Of a DNA stretch of 64,000 nucleotides, positions 63,267 to 64,000 are shown in pieces. The first letter of the stretch is position 1. The number at the start of each line of letters is the position of its first letter. The notes under the pieces were generated by a model. The model saw nothing but the letters and a program-made list of their open reading frames with translations, had not been told where the DNA came from and did not search any database. Made by a program: the position numbers and the translations under genes. This DNA is from Hippopus hippopus (Eukaryota > Mollusca > Bivalvia > Cardiida > Cardiidae), in NCBI GenBank assembly GCA_946811185.2, contig OX328097.1:4760242-4824241 (forward strand), given 5' to 3'.

Positions 63267-63495
63267 AACTCTATACCAAACGACAAAATTGTAGACTGGT
63301 CCAAATTGAAAGCATTTGCAGACGACAATTTCAGTGTGGCTCAAATGATGCGATTTTTCTTTGATTGGGTAGAAAACATTGTGGGAAAAGGAGAAAATGC
63401 TGGTTACCAGCATTTTCTCCTTTTCCCACAATGTTTTCATAAGGCTTCTTTCTGAGGGTCATTAAAGGTCGGCATTGTGTGGTAAAGGGTTAAAC
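63265..63495 (-). mobile_element. MITE family A, closest to consensus
   Basis: TTAACTCTATACCAAACGAC to GGCATTGTGTGGTAAAGGGT. The palindrome at 63372-63435 is perfect over about 30-bp arms. Confidence 0.93.
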
Positions 63496-63574
63496 TCGGG
63501 ATTGTTTATTTATTTACAGTAGAAAAGACGGGAAAAGGAGAAAATGCTAGTTTTTAAGCAATACTCTTTTTGCC

Positions 63575-63745
63575 ACAGTATTTTAGCTCTTTTACCAAAC
63601 AAGTCGTAAGACAGGTCCAAACTGAAAGTGTTTGCAGACAACAGATTAGATACAGATCAGATGATTGGACTTGTCTTAGAAGGGGTAGGAAACATTGTGG
63701 TGGAAGAAGAAAAAAATTTTTACCATCATTTTCTCCTTTAGCCAA
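63575..63745 (-). mobile_element. MITE family A, partial
   Basis: TTAGCTCTTTTACCAAACAA to CATCATTTTCTCCTTTAGCC. A short extra hairpin half (GGAAAAGGAGAAAATGCTAG) lies just before, at 63530. Confidence 0.75.
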
Positions 63746-63804
63746 TAAAGTTTCATTCAGTATCAGAAAACATGAGCTCATTTATACCAGTTTTAAATTT
63801 GTCA

Positions 63805-63990
63805 TTGTTGATTATATTGGAGTTTAACGCCACTTTAACAGCTTAGGTCATATCACGTCTGTCAGTGCACCTACTCATGTTTTTCCGGGCTTTTTCACAG
63901 CTGTACTGACACAACTTTTTTTCCAAGTCACTGACTACTTTCTCACATGCTTCAGAGGTGAGAAGCAAAAGATCAAGGGAAAGAAAGTTT
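63805..63990 (-). mobile_element. SINE, tail and body
   Basis: TTGATTATATTGGAGTTTAA-CGCCACTTTAACAG, ATATCACGTCTG and GAAAAAAAGTTGTG-like body match other SINE tails inverted; the head would lie beyond about 63990. Confidence 0.65.
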
Positions 63991-64000
63991 GCCTCAACCA

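Noticed and set aside
63372..63435. microRNA precursor
   Set aside because: The palindrome has almost no loop and is a transposon core present in dozens of copies; small RNAs from it would more likely be siRNA or piRNA.

Overview
The window is non-coding-rich, AT-rich animal nuclear DNA. I infer a marine or freshwater bivalve mollusc, probably a heterodont. This rests on spliceosomal introns, tRNA-derived SINEs, a mariner relic and very dense short palindromic transposons of styles I associate with bivalve genomes. No database search was possible, so species-level identity is not claimed.

Only one host gene is convincing. It is a six-exon plus-strand gene at 28688-36858 for an E-NTPDase (GDA1/CD39 family) of 481 residues. 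All five apyrase-conserved regions are present, all five splice junctions keep frame, an N-terminal signal peptide is likely, and the C-terminus ends in a hydrophobic tail that could be either a GPI-attachment signal or a membrane anchor. A splice acceptor just upstream of the ATG implies at least one 5' UTR exon further upstream. A poly(A) signal lies about 105 bases after the stop.

Left part (1-13 kb): a minus-strand tyrosine-recombinase element with a spliced SGNH-hydrolase-like exon and an upstream coiled-coil ORF (about 0.74-3.64 kb); an internally deleted DD34D mariner with terminal repeats (6438-7000); a TTAA-flanked inverted-repeat element (8691-8914); and a degenerate tandem array of about 150-bp units (9.2-10.4 kb).

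Middle (13-46 kb): the ENTPD gene, whose introns hold many short transposons, and several families of palindromic MITEs. Family A has a 56-bp palindromic core and TTAACYCTTTACCA ends. Family B has a GC-rich TCAGCCTGCGC hairpin. Family C has a GATCAAGATCAGACTGCAC hairpin. Family D has a palindromic ATTGGCT/AGCCAAT core. A 0.8-kb element with long terminal inverted repeats carries repeated TGACGTCA sites.

Right part (46-64 kb): two related modular repeats built of about 165-bp units with a shared tail, an extreme concentration of family A copies (often abutting at TTAA), a 171-bp tandem array derived from family A, and several SINEs, one of which sits inside a family A copy with a clear target-site duplication.

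Nothing resembles a prokaryotic operon, CRISPR array or rRNA. The most unusual signals are: paired, apparently compensating changes in the two arms of individual family A palindromes; two copies of a 31-34-bp free-standing palindrome inserted in two different MITEs; and the modular repeats with near-constant 165-bp period and a common tail.
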